A stretch of 36,525 nucleotides of DNA from Mycobacterium angelicum (GTDB lineage: Bacteria > Actinomycetota > Actinomycetes > Mycobacteriales > Mycobacteriaceae): NCBI RefSeq assembly GCF_002086155.1, contig NZ_MVHE01000055.1, positions 1 through 36,525 of the forward strand, read 5' to 3'. A program made the translations under genes and the position numbers. Shown in pieces: positions 17,372 to 25,798 of the stretch (the first letter of the stretch is position 1; the number at the start of each line of letters is the position of its first letter). The notes under the pieces were generated by a model. The model had not been told where the DNA came from, searched no databases, and saw only the letters and a program-made list of their open reading frames with translations.

Positions 17372-17562
17372 TGTCCGCCCTTTTGGACGTACGCGCGGAC
17401 GAAGTCCTCGGCGTTTTCCTCAAGGACATCGTCGATCTCGTCGAGCAGGTCGTCGGTTTCCTCGGTCAGCTTTTCGCGACGCTCCTGGCCCGCGGCCGTG
17501 GTACCGGTGACGTCGTCCTCGTCGCCGCCGCCACCGCCACGTTTGGTTTGCTCCTGAGCCAT
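17368..17562 (-). CDS. pup: Prokaryotic ubiquitin-like protein Pup
   Basis: 64 residues from the ATG at 17560-17562, which has a strong GGAGG ribosome site; an in-frame start 42 nt upstream would add residues not present in known Pup. The protein is intrinsically disordered: a basic Gly-rich N-terminus (TKRGGGGGDEDD) that is threaded into Mpa, a central Mpa-binding helix region, and the C-terminus VQKGGQ. The final Gln must be deamidated by Dop before PafA can use it. It corresponds to Rv2111c. The gene lies about 100 bp after dop and overlaps prcB by 4 nt. Confidence 0.97.
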   Translation of the reverse strand: MAQEQTKRGGGGGDEDDVTGTTAAGQERREKLTEETDDLLDEIDDVLEENAEDFVRAYVQKGGQ

Positions 17563-17664
17563 CGCCGCCTCCTGCTTCGTCACGGGCCGCGGGTACGTGT
17601 CCATCCGCCCGTTGGCTTTTCTCCACCCTACCGGTCAACACTGACGTTTCCCGGCTTATAGCCC

Positions 17665-19161
17665 TTAACTGGTTAGTTGCTCTACCAGTTCCACTGCGCT
17701 GTCCACCGAGTCCAATAGCGCCCCGACATGTGCCTTGCTGCCGCGCAGCGGCTCGAGCGTTGGGATGCGAACGAGCGAATCGCCCCCCAGGTCGAAGATC
17801 ACCGAGTCCCAACTGGCCGCGGCGATGTCGGCGCCGAACCGGCGCAGACACTCGCCGCGGAAGTATGCGCGAGTATCCGTAGGCGGGTTATCTACCGCCT
17901 CCAGCACTTGGTGCTCGGTCACCAGACGCTTCATCGAGCCCCGCGCGACCAGGCGGTTGTAGAGGCCTTTGTCCAGCCGGACATCGGAGTACTGCAGGTC
18001 GACGAGGTGCAGCCGGGGCGCCGACCAGCTCAGGTTCTCCCGGTGCCGGAAACCCTCGAGCAATCGCAGCTTGGCCGGCCAGTCCAGCAGTTCGGCGCAG
18101 TCCATCGGGTCGCGCTCGAGTTGGTCGAGCACATGGGCCCAGGTTTCCACGATGTGGGCGGCGCGGGGGTCGGGGTCGCGGCTGTCGACCAGCTTGGCCA
18201 CCCGGTCGAGGTAGATCCGTTGCAGCGCAAGGCCGGTCAGCTCGCGACCGTCGACCAGCGCCACGGTCTGGCGCAGCGAGGGATCGCGGCTGATCGCGTG
18301 CACCGCGTGTACCGGGCGGGCCAGGGCCAGATCGGTCAGATCGATGCCCTCTTCGATCAGGTCAAGTACCAGCGCGGTGGTGCCGAGTTTCAGGTAGGTC
18401 GACGTCTCGGCAAGGTTGGCGTCGCCGATGATCACGTGCAGCCGGCGGTATCTGTCCGCGTCGGCGTGCGGTTCGTCGCGAGTGTTGATGATGCCGCGTT
18501 TGAGTGTGGTTTCCAGGCCGACCTCGACCTCGATGTAGTCGGATCGCTGGGACAGTTGGAAGCCCGGTTCATCACCGGAGGGCCCGATGCCGACGCGCCC
18601 GGAGCCGGTCACCACTTGCCGGGAAACGAAGAATGGGGTCAGGCCGGCGATGATGGCCGAAAACGGTGTCTGGCGGCTCATCAGGTAGTTCTCATGGGAC
18701 CCGTATGAGGCGCCCTTGCCGTCGACGTTGTTCTTGTAGAGCTGCAGTTTCGCAGCGCCGGGAACGCTGGCGACGTGCCGGGCGGCCGCCTCCATCACCC
18801 GTTCGCCGGCCTTATCCCAGATCACCGCGTCGAGGGGGTCGGTGCATTCCGGGGCGGAGTATTCCGGGTGGGCGTGATCGACGTAGAGCCGCGCCCCGTT
18901 GGTCAGGATCATGTTCGCCGCGCCGACCTCGTCTGCGTCGACCACCGGCGGTGGGCCGGCCGAGCGACTCAGGTCGAAGCCGCGGGCATCGCGCAGCGGC
19001 GATTCCACCTCGTAATCCCAGCGGGTGCGCTTGGCGCGCTGAATGCCGGCGGCGGCGGCGTAGGCGAGCACTGCCTGCGTCGACGTGAGGATCGGGTTGG
19101 CGGTCGGGTCCGACGGCGATGAGATGCCGTACTCGACCTCCGTTCCGATAATCCGTTGCAT
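17665..19161 (-). CDS. dop: Pup deamidase/depupylase Dop
   Basis: 498 residues, ATG start; the family member Rv2112c is about 504. Dop shares the glutamine-synthetase-like fold with PafA but hydrolyses instead: it converts Pup-Gln to Pup-Glu and removes Pup from proteins. Signatures are IIGTEVEYG at the N-terminus (metal-binding Glu8, Glu10), the catalytic Asp95 in LYVDHAHPEYSAPE, KNNVDGKGASYGSHENY, and NTRDEPHADADRYRRLH. The segment around residues 40-80 (WDYEVESPLRDARGFDLSRSAG) is the Dop-loop absent from PafA, a useful mark of identity. No strong ribosome site is seen before the ATG, so the mRNA may be leaderless or short-leadered. It opens the long minus-strand run. Confidence 0.97.
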   Translation of the reverse strand: MQRIIGTEVEYGISSPSDPTANPILTSTQAVLAYAAAAGIQRAKRTRWDYEVESPLRDARGFDLSRSAGPPPVVDADEVGAANMILTNGARLYVDHAHPEYSAPECTDPLDAVIWDKAGERVMEAAARHVASVPGAAKLQLYKNNVDGKGASYGSHENYLMSRQTPFSAIIAGLTPFFVSRQVVTGSGRVGIGPSGDEPGFQLSQRSDYIEVEVGLETTLKRGIINTRDEPHADADRYRRLHVIIGDANLAETSTYLKLGTTALVLDLIEEGIDLTDLALARPVHAVHAISRDPSLRQTVALVDGRELTGLALQRIYLDRVAKLVDSRDPDPRAAHIVETWAHVLDQLERDPMDCAELLDWPAKLRLLEGFRHRENLSWSAPRLHLVDLQYSDVRLDKGLYNRLVARGSMKRLVTEHQVLEAVDNPPTDTRAYFRGECLRRFGADIAAASWDSVIFDLGGDSLVRIPTLEPLRGSKAHVGALLDSVDSAVELVEQLTS

Positions 19162-19171
19162 GCGCTAAAGC

Positions 19172-19283
19172 CTAGGCGTGGCGACGATGCGGCCGCGTAG
19201 CGGCCGAGGAGGAGGCGCGCAATGCGGGCTAGGCGTGGCGACGATGCGGCCGCGTAGCGGTGCGCGGCCGAGGCGCGCAATCG
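19172..19283. repeat. Tandem ~57-bp imperfect repeat with internal GC hairpins
   Basis: A 32-bp block is identical at 19172-19203 and 19229-19260, each followed by a shared GAGGCGCGCAAT segment, so the unit is about 57 bp repeated twice. Copy 1 contains CGGCCGC-GTA-GCGGCCG (19190-19206), a perfect 7-bp stem with a 3-base loop; copy 2 can form an 8-bp stem using CGGCCGCG and a downstream CGCGGCCG. Repeats with this general look occur between genes in mycobacteria, as I recall, but I cannot name the family. It occupies the divergent region between dop and the membrane protein gene. Confidence 0.75.
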
Positions 19284-19372
19284 AGTGTGCAGTGGTGGCC
19301 TCGGGTGTGCTTCCAGGGCGGAAATTCTCGGCAGATCCCGCCCTGGTTACACAGTCGAAGCCGTCAGCTCGG

Positions 19373-19399
19373 CCCTAATGCGCCAGAGCGCCATTAGGG
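19373..19399 (+). promoter_or_regulatory. 27-bp inverted repeat just upstream of the membrane-protein start codon
   Basis: CCCTAATG (19373-19380) pairs with CATTAGGG (19392-19399), and CGC/GCG inside it extends the stem around a CAGA loop with one bulged C. The right arm ends 9 nt before the ATG at 19409, so as RNA it would fold over the ribosome-binding region and as DNA it could be an operator. No other ribosome site is obvious there. Function is inferred; the symmetry is directly visible. Confidence 0.5.
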
Positions 19400-19408
19400 T
19401 AATTCGGG

Positions 19409-20593
19409 ATGAGCCTTTCCCTGCGCCGGGCGCCAGCAGCCGGGGACTCCCCGAGGGCTGCGGCTGAAGCGTGGTTCCTGCACCGCGGCCTCCCAGCGGT
19501 GCTGACCAGGCGAGCCCGCTGGCGACGGCTGTGGCCCCGGTCGGCGCCCGCCCTGGCCGCGTACGCGACGCTACATTGCTGGATGCTGCCCGTCCTCCTG
19601 ATCACCCACGGCGACGAGGTCGTCATCGATGGATCGCCAAGCCCGCGAGAGTGGGCGATCCTCGGTCTGGTCGGCGTCGCGCCGGCACTGATCATGCTGG
19701 TCGGCTGGCTGGTGTCGCGGCTGTCGGACAGCCGGACGCGTTCGCTCGCAGCGACGGTCGCAGTCAGCATCGTGGCGATCATCATCGTCGTCGAAACCTC
19801 GGTATCGCACCTGCCGGATGCGGCGTTCGTCGCCGTCGCGGTACTGCTACTGACCGCCAGCGGTCTCGGGTCTGTGGTCGCCTGGACGGTGCGCATGGTG
19901 CTGTCGCATTTGGCGACGATTGGGGCGCTGGCGATCCGGGCCCTGCCGGTCGTTCTGCTGACCACTTTGGTGTTCTTCAATGGCAACGTCTGGCTGATGT
20001 CGGCCACCATCAGCGGAGAACGCCTTGCGTTGGCGGTGCTGTTTTTGATAAGCATCGCCGCCGCGTTTGTCGTTTCGGCCACGGTGGAGCGGGTCAAGCC
20101 GATGCTGCGGTCACCGACAGCGGTGCCCAAGGACTGCGAAGAGCTGACCGAAACGCCCTTTGCGGCGATACCTGATCCGCCCAGCAGCCCACCGCTCACC
20201 AGAATCGAGCGAGCCAACGTCGTTTTCGTTCTCGCGGCATCCCAGTTGGCGCAGATCGCGGTGGTCGCGGCGCTCACCGCCGCGATTTACGTCATCCTCG
20301 GGCTAATCGTGCTCAGTCCGGCGCTGCTCAAAGAATGGGCCCACACGGAATCGGGCACCTCGACACTGCTGGGCCTGACGGTTCCGGTGCCCGACTCGCT
20401 GGTACATCTGTGTCTGTTCCTCGGCGCGCTGACATTCATGTACATCAGCGCCCGCGCGGCCGGCGACGCCGACTACCGGTCGACCTTCGTCGACCCGCTG
20501 ATCCACGATCTGCACAACACGCTGATCGCGCGCAACCGTTACCGCGGCAACATCGCTGCGGGTCGTGTTGACGCCGCTGAGCTGAGTGATTAA
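19409..20593 (+). CDS. Polytopic integral membrane protein, unknown function
   Basis: 394 residues with about eight hydrophobic helices, starting near residue 46 and ending near 350, a basic cytosolic N-terminus (about 1-45) and a C-terminal cytosolic tail. It matches the position and size of M. tuberculosis Rv2113, an integral membrane protein with no known role. I see no transporter or enzyme motif. It is divergent from dop and overlaps the next gene by 8 nt, so those two are an operon. The start could be controlled by the inverted repeat immediately upstream. Confidence 0.82.
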   Translation: MSLSLRRAPAAGDSPRAAAEAWFLHRGLPAVLTRRARWRRLWPRSAPALAAYATLHCWMLPVLLITHGDEVVIDGSPSPREWAILGLVGVAPALIMLVGWLVSRLSDSRTRSLAATVAVSIVAIIIVVETSVSHLPDAAFVAVAVLLLTASGLGSVVAWTVRMVLSHLATIGALAIRALPVVLLTTLVFFNGNVWLMSATISGERLALAVLFLISIAAAFVVSATVERVKPMLRSPTAVPKDCEELTETPFAAIPDPPSSPPLTRIERANVVFVLAASQLAQIAVVAALTAAIYVILGLIVLSPALLKEWAHTESGTSTLLGLTVPVPDSLVHLCLFLGALTFMYISARAAGDADYRSTFVDPLIHDLHNTLIARNRYRGNIAAGRVDAAELSD

Positions 20594-21239
20594 CTTCACC
20601 CTGGTGCCGGCCAAACATGCCCGCGAAGAAGACGTCACCGACATCTCCGGGAAACGCTACGGCGAGGTCCTTCTCGTAACCCCAGGCGAGGCCGGACCTC
20701 AGGCCAGCGTCTACAACAGCTTCCCGCTCAACGATTGCCCCGCCGAACTGTGGTCTGCGCTGGACGCGCAAGCACTCGCGACCGAACACGGCGCGGCGGG
20801 GGCACTGCTCAATGGCCCCCGCTACTGGCTGATGAACGCCATTGAGAAAGCGCCGCAGGGGCCGGCGATCACGAAGAGCTTCGGCGGCATCGAGATGCTT
20901 TTGCAGGCCACCGTGCTGCTGTCGTCGATGAACCCGGCGCCCTACACCGTCAACCAGGTGAGCCGCAACACGGTCTTCGTCTTCAACGAGGGCGAAGAGG
21001 TCTACGAGCTGCAGGACCCCAGGGGGCAGCGCTGGGTGATGCAGACCTGGAGTCAGGTGGTCGACCCCAACCTGTCGCGAGCCGACCTGCCCAAACTGGC
21101 CGACCGCCTCAAGCTTCCCGACGGGTGGTCCTACCACTCGCGCGTGCTGCCAAATGAGCTCAGGATCGACACCACGACCCGCGCTGCCCAAGTCCTTCAG
21201 GACGACCTGACGAACAGCTATTCGCTGGCGAGCGCCTAA
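20586..21239 (+). CDS. Conserved protein of unknown function (Rv2114-like)
   Basis: 217 residues from a GTG that overlaps the end of the preceding gene by 8 nt; a GTG eight codons in is an alternative start. The sequence is soluble, mixed alpha/beta, without signal peptide or membrane segment; notable conserved-looking stretches are FGGIEMLLQATVLLSSM and RGQRWVMQTWSQVVDPNLS. It corresponds by position to Rv2114, for which I know no function. Its stop overlaps the stop of the convergent 608-aa gene by 2 nt (21237-21238). Confidence 0.8.
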   Translation: MINFTLVPAKHAREEDVTDISGKRYGEVLLVTPGEAGPQASVYNSFPLNDCPAELWSALDAQALATEHGAAGALLNGPRYWLMNAIEKAPQGPAITKSFGGIEMLLQATVLLSSMNPAPYTVNQVSRNTVFVFNEGEEVYELQDPRGQRWVMQTWSQVVDPNLSRADLPKLADRLKLPDGWSYHSRVLPNELRIDTTTRAAQVLQDDLTNSYSLASA

Positions 21240-23062
21240 CCCAAGCGGTTCGGCAGCCAGCTGCGGTGACGGACGGCGGCCCTTCGGGCGGCTTTGGCAA
21301 GCGCCTTATCCGGCAAGTGCTGACCTAGCGCGTCGAGCACGACCCCCGTCTCGGCCGCGGGATGTCGCCACATGTTTTCGAGTACCTGCAGCGGCTCGGA
21401 CAAGCTGGTGAAGAAGCTGCATAGTCCTTCCGGATCGGCCAGATCACTCGCGAGCACATCGACAAGCACCGCGATGTCGACGAAGCTGGCGAGGGTCTCG
21501 GGAGACGCGCATCCTCGCTGTATCAACCACAACGCCGCATGGCCTGCGACCGGAGTGTCCAACATCTGACGGACAAACGGTTCGGCTTCCTCGATAGCAA
21601 ACATGTGCAGCGCGGTAAACCCCATCACCCGGCTGGCGGCGCTAGAGGCCGCCACGATGGCCTCGCTGAGCATCTGCACCCGCTCGATGGCAGCGCGGTC
21701 AGGCTGCCAGTTCGCGACCAAATCCTCATGTCCGGTGTCAGCCGTCGTCAACATCGCGTCGATCAAGCCTGCGCCGTCGGCATTTTGGACGTCGCCGGCG
21801 CGATGCAGCACATACCCAGCGTCATCGAGATAGTCCGGCAGGACATGACGGCCGAAGGCGGTCAGCGCCACGGTGCCGGCAGTCCAGTAGCTGCGCCCGA
21901 ACCGCTTCGGCACCTCCTGTCGGTCAGTCCATCGCACTACGCCGGCCTCCTCGAGGATCTCAAAGATGAAGCTCATGTTCTCGTCGGTGAATGTGTCGAG
22001 CATGTCCTCATCCGCCCAGTACGGGTCCAGATGCCGACTTACCACCGATTGCGCCCACTCCAGGAAGGACTCGAACGGCATCTCGGCGGTGTCTTGCGCG
22101 AGCAACGGAGCCAACCAATGCACGACCCCGTCGTCGAGCAATTCGTGAAGATCGTTGAAATACGTGACGCGGCCGGAGGACCGCGACTGCGACGGACCCA
22201 GCTCGACGACCGCCGAAAAAAGTGCCTCCGCACGCGCGACCGCCGGCCGCATTTCCCAAGCCTTTACCGGAACCAAACGATGCCGATGCGTCCGGACCGC
22301 TCCGGCTGCTTTTGCAAAGGCGACGATCAAGTTCAGCCGCTGCAGTTTGGCGGTCGAACGCGTGCGCCAGGTCTTGTTGCCGATTTTGAGATCCATCTCG
22401 TCGCCGGTGTCAAGCAGCTCAACCAGCGCACGACCGTCGACCAACTTGAGGTTCCCAGCGTCCGTCAACGGCTGTCCGTCCGGGCCCAAATAGTCGCGCA
22501 AGGCATCGAATTTCGCCAGCAACGGCGCGGCGACCGCGGCGGCCTCCACGTCGGCGGCCGGCGGCGGGACGTAGACGAACGGCAACTCGTATGACCCAGG
22601 TGCCCCGGCCGTGTCCGAGTCACCACCGCCGGCAGTGGGGCTGCCCATCTCTTCGCGCACGGTCGGCAGGAGGTCGGCAGCCAGGCGCCTCAGCCGATTG
22701 GCGCGGTCGATACCGCCGACGAGACGTCCGCTGGCTGCCATGAAGTCGACGTAGACACCCACCGCGTTACACAGAAACTCGGCGCCATTCACGTGCCCTG
22801 CGAAGCGGCGCGGACACCAATCGAGCAGAAACTGCGTGACGTCGCCGGGACTGAAATCGTCGAGAACACCGCTCGATTCGTGATACCGCCAGTCCAGGAA
22901 TATCTCGACGTCGGTGACCACTCCGGCCCGTTCGGGAGGGGGTCGATCCAGCCAGCAGTCAAGCTCGTGAAGCAGCGCGACACGCGCCGCGTGATAGGCG
23001 TCGTCGTCGCCGGGACCGAATTGAAGGCGCACCCTTGCGACGCTAGTCGGGGGGACCGACAA
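21236..23062 (-). CDS. Uncharacterised 608-aa protein immediately downstream of mpa
   Basis: 608 residues from a TTG start at 23060-23062, only 5 nt after the mpa stop; GTG codons shortly downstream are alternatives, so the N-terminus is uncertain. The protein is soluble, acidic and mostly helical. A middle segment (about 190-280) starting FDALRDYLGPDGQPLTDAGN recurs in other actinobacterial proteins of unknown function, as far as I recall, and a later stretch (WTAGTVALTAFGRHVLPDYL) looks like the wing of a winged-helix fold. The C-terminal 130 residues resemble helical repeat units. I do not recognise a catalytic motif. In M. tuberculosis mpa is followed directly by Rv2114, so this gene is an addition or a gene lost there. 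Its position argues for cotranscription with mpa. Confidence 0.8.
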   Translation of the reverse strand: MSVPPTSVARVRLQFGPGDDDAYHAARVALLHELDCWLDRPPPERAGVVTDVEIFLDWRYHESSGVLDDFSPGDVTQFLLDWCPRRFAGHVNGAEFLCNAVGVYVDFMAASGRLVGGIDRANRLRRLAADLLPTVREEMGSPTAGGGDSDTAGAPGSYELPFVYVPPPAADVEAAAVAAPLLAKFDALRDYLGPDGQPLTDAGNLKLVDGRALVELLDTGDEMDLKIGNKTWRTRSTAKLQRLNLIVAFAKAAGAVRTHRHRLVPVKAWEMRPAVARAEALFSAVVELGPSQSRSSGRVTYFNDLHELLDDGVVHWLAPLLAQDTAEMPFESFLEWAQSVVSRHLDPYWADEDMLDTFTDENMSFIFEILEEAGVVRWTDRQEVPKRFGRSYWTAGTVALTAFGRHVLPDYLDDAGYVLHRAGDVQNADGAGLIDAMLTTADTGHEDLVANWQPDRAAIERVQMLSEAIVAASSAASRVMGFTALHMFAIEEAEPFVRQMLDTPVAGHAALWLIQRGCASPETLASFVDIAVLVDVLASDLADPEGLCSFFTSLSEPLQVLENMWRHPAAETGVVLDALGQHLPDKALAKAARRAAVRHRSWLPNRLG

Positions 23063-23067
23063 ATTCG

Positions 23068-24897
23068 CTACAAGTACTGACCCAGATTCGACTCGGTGTC
23101 GATGGCTCGCGACGCGCTCGACGACTTACCGGTGACCAAGGTGCGGATGTAGACGATCCGCTCGCCCTTCTTGCCCGAAATCCGTGCCCAGTCATCGGGA
23201 TTGGTGGTGTTGGGCAAATCCTCGTTCTCGGCGAACTCGTCGACGATCGAGTCGAGCAGGTGCTGAATGCGCAGACCCGGCTGACCGGTTTCCAGTACCG
23301 ACTTGATCGCGTTCTTCTTGGCGCGGTCGACGACGTTTTGGATCATGGCCCCGGAGTTGAAGTCCTTGAAGTACATGACTTCCTTGTCACCGTTGGCGTA
23401 GGTGACCTCCAGGAACCGGTTGTCGTCGATCTCGGCGTACATCCGGTCGACGACCTTCTCGATCATCGCCTTGATGCAGGCCGTGCGGTCGCCTTCGAAC
23501 TCGGCGAGGTCGTCGGCGTGCACCGGCAGCGACTCGGTCAGGTACTTCGAGTAGATGTCCTGGGCCGCCTCGGCGTCGGGCCGCTCGATCTTGATCTTCA
23601 CGTCCAGGCGCCCGGGGCGCAGGATGGCCGGGTCGATCATGTCCTCGCGGTTTGACGCGCCGATCACGATGACGTTTTCGAGTCCCTCGACGCCGTCGAT
23701 CTCGCTGAGGAGCTGGGGGACGACCGTCGTCTCGACGTCTGAGGAGACCCCGGTGCCGCGGGTACGGAAGATCGAGTCCATCTCGTCGAAGAACACGATC
23801 ACCGGCGTGCCTTCGGAGGCCTTTTCGCGCGCCCGCTGGAAGATCAGCCGGATGTGACGCTCGGTCTCGCCGACGAACTTGTTCAGCAGTTCGGGGCCTT
23901 TGATGTTGAGGAAGTACGACTTGGCCTCACGTGAGTCGTCGCCGCGGACCTCAGCCATCTTCTTGGCCAACGAGTTTGCCACCGCCTTGGCGATGAGCGT
24001 CTTACCGCAGCCGGGCGGACCGTAGAGCAGCACGCCTTTGGGCGGGCGCAGCGCGTACTCACGGTAGAGCTCCTTGTGCAGGAACGGCAGCTCGACGGCG
24101 TCGCGGATCTGCTCGATCTGACGGGTGAGGCCACCGATGTCTTCGTAGCTGACGTCGGGCACCTCTTCGAGCACCAGGTCTTCGACTTCGGCTTTGGGAA
24201 TGCGCTCGAAGGCGTAGCCGGCTTTGGTGTCGACCAGCAGCGAGTCGCCCGGGCGCAGCTTACGCGGCCGGGTGTCGTCGTTGAGGGCGTCGGGGTGACC
24301 TTCGGGAAGGTCCTCGGCGACCAGCGGTTCGGCCAGCCACACGATGCGCTCCTCGTCGGCGTGGCCGACGACGAGGGCCCGGTGACCGTCGGCGAGAACC
24401 TCACGCAGCGTGGAGATCTCGCCGACCGATTCGAAGGTTCCCGCCTCGACGACGGTCAGGGCTTCGTTGAGCCGGACCGTCTGCCCTTTCCGGAGGGACT
24501 TGGTGTCGATGTTGGGCGAACACGTGAGGCGCATCTTGCGACCCGAGGTGAACACGTCGACGGTTTCGTCGTCGTGAGCCGACAGCAGGACCCCGTAGCC
24601 GCTGGGCGGCTGCCCTAACCGGTCGACTTCCTCGCGCAGCGCCAGCAGTTGCTGGCGGGCTTCTTTAAGAGTTTCCATTAATTTGGAATTGCGGGCCGCA
24701 AGCGAGTCGATCCGGGCTTCAAGTTGATGGACATCGCGCGCAGAGCGCGCCGGATTGTGCTGTCCCCCGGCGTTCTCCAGTTGCTCGCGCAGCACCGCTG
24801 CTTCACGCCGCAGCTGTTCGAGTTCGGCAGCATCTTCGCTGGACAGGGGGATATCGCGGGGGGTCTTGAATGCTTCAGAACGCTCTGATTCACCCAT
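23068..24897 (-). CDS. mpa: Mycobacterial proteasomal ATPase Mpa (ARC)
   Basis: 609 residues, the same length as M. tuberculosis Mpa (Rv2115c); ATG start with a GGAG ribosome site. Order of parts: N-terminal coiled coil (about 20-95) that captures Pup, two OB-fold domains (about 98-240), an AAA+ ATPase domain with Walker A GPPGCGKT (293-300) and Walker B VIVFFDEMD (Asp371, Glu372), and a C-terminal GQYL tail whose penultimate Tyr docks into the PrcA ring. The hexamer unfolds pupylated proteins and feeds them to the 20S core. It is encoded apart from the core proteasome genes and is divergent from the lppK cluster, with 166 bp between the starts of mpa and the small upstream ORF. Confidence 0.98.
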   Translation of the reverse strand: MGESERSEAFKTPRDIPLSSEDAAELEQLRREAAVLREQLENAGGQHNPARSARDVHQLEARIDSLAARNSKLMETLKEARQQLLALREEVDRLGQPPSGYGVLLSAHDDETVDVFTSGRKMRLTCSPNIDTKSLRKGQTVRLNEALTVVEAGTFESVGEISTLREVLADGHRALVVGHADEERIVWLAEPLVAEDLPEGHPDALNDDTRPRKLRPGDSLLVDTKAGYAFERIPKAEVEDLVLEEVPDVSYEDIGGLTRQIEQIRDAVELPFLHKELYREYALRPPKGVLLYGPPGCGKTLIAKAVANSLAKKMAEVRGDDSREAKSYFLNIKGPELLNKFVGETERHIRLIFQRAREKASEGTPVIVFFDEMDSIFRTRGTGVSSDVETTVVPQLLSEIDGVEGLENVIVIGASNREDMIDPAILRPGRLDVKIKIERPDAEAAQDIYSKYLTESLPVHADDLAEFEGDRTACIKAMIEKVVDRMYAEIDDNRFLEVTYANGDKEVMYFKDFNSGAMIQNVVDRAKKNAIKSVLETGQPGLRIQHLLDSIVDEFAENEDLPNTTNPDDWARISGKKGERIVYIRTLVTGKSSSASRAIDTESNLGQYL

Positions 24898-25063
24898 GTT
24901 GCGCTCCTTTCCCGCACCAGGAATGGCGTGGCGGATACTTCAACGCTACCGGCGATTGCCGCTTGATGTGCGGAGTCAAATGCCCCGAAACGCTGATGAA
25001 AAGTAACAACTTGGGTCTCGCTGGTAATCTCAGCTTCCAATCGAGCCGAGCGAAAGGATCGCC

Positions 25064-25162
25064 GTGACTGCGAAATCCCTAGCCACGGGCATGGAAGCCG
25101 GCGCGGTGATCGGTACCGGCGCGGCCAGTGTGACTTCGATTGCAATCGCCCACCGCTCGTAG
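25064..25162 (+). CDS. Small ORF (32 aa) upstream of lppK
   Basis: A 32-codon reading frame from GTG at 25064 to TAG at 25162, preceded by GAAAGGA at good spacing. It encodes MTAKSLATGMEAGAVIGTG followed by AASVTSIAIAHRS: a short polar N-terminus and a Gly/Ala/Ile-rich hydrophobic stretch, a possible single membrane-associated helix. It ends 7 nt before the lppK ATG, so it could couple translation of lppK or be a small membrane protein. I do not know a homologue. The ribosome site and spacing support translation; conservation is untested. Confidence 0.5.
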   Translation: MTAKSLATGMEAGAVIGTGAASVTSIAIAHRS

Positions 25163-25169
25163 CCGCTGG

Positions 25170-25790
25170 ATGCACCGAAGCGTTCGGGTAACCCTCGTAG
25201 CCGCCATCGTCACGGCGGCGCTGAGCCTCGCGGGGTGTTCGCAAAACGATCACAAGACATCGCCGGCCGCCGAACCATCGGTGCCCTCCGCCACGTCGAG
25301 CGTGGTGCCGGCGCGGCCGACCGGCCCGCTGCCCGCGCCCGAAGCGCTGACCGATGTGTTGTCACGGCTCGCCGACCCGGGCGTCCCGGGAGCCAACAAG
25401 CTGAACCTCGTCGAGGGCTCCACTCCTGAGACGGCCGCCGCGCTGGACCGGTTCACCACCGCCGCACGCGATGGCGGCTATCTGCCCATGACGTTTGCGG
25501 CCAACAACCTCGCCTGGTCGGACCGGAATCCGTCCGACGTGGTGGCCACCGTCGTCGTCACCACCGCCCAACCGAACAACCGCCAGTTCACCTTTCCGAT
25601 GGAGTTCACCCCCGCCCAGGGCGGTTGGCAGCTGTCCAGACGAACCGCGGAAATGCTGCTGGCGCTACAGAACTCACGGAACTCGACACCGCCATCCACT
25701 CCGGCTCCGGAGCCCGGTCCAGCTCCAGCCCCAACGCCGGAACCGAGCCCGCCGGAGTCCCCGGCGCCGGCCCCCGCTCCCCCGGGCTAA
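25170..25790 (+). CDS. lppK: Putative lipoprotein LppK
   Basis: 206 residues from the ATG at 25170, chosen because it gives a clean lipoprotein signal: basic MHRSVR, hydrophobic core, and lipobox LAGC with the lipidated Cys at residue 23. An in-frame start 30 nt upstream would spoil the signal peptide. The mature protein has a Ser/Pro-rich linker, a central domain of about 110 residues with an NTF2-like or low-molecular-weight antigen look (ALDRFTTAARDGGYLPMTFAANN and FTFPMEFTPAQGGWQLSRRT), and a Pro-rich tail. It corresponds to Rv2116. It should be anchored on the outer face of the inner membrane. The DUF503 gene follows 8 nt later. Confidence 0.9.
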   Translation: MHRSVRVTLVAAIVTAALSLAGCSQNDHKTSPAAEPSVPSATSSVVPARPTGPLPAPEALTDVLSRLADPGVPGANKLNLVEGSTPETAAALDRFTTAARDGGYLPMTFAANNLAWSDRNPSDVVATVVVTTAQPNNRQFTFPMEFTPAQGGWQLSRRTAEMLLALQNSRNSTPPSTPAPEPGPAPAPTPEPSPPESPAPAPAPPG

Positions 25791-25798
25791 GGGCGCGG

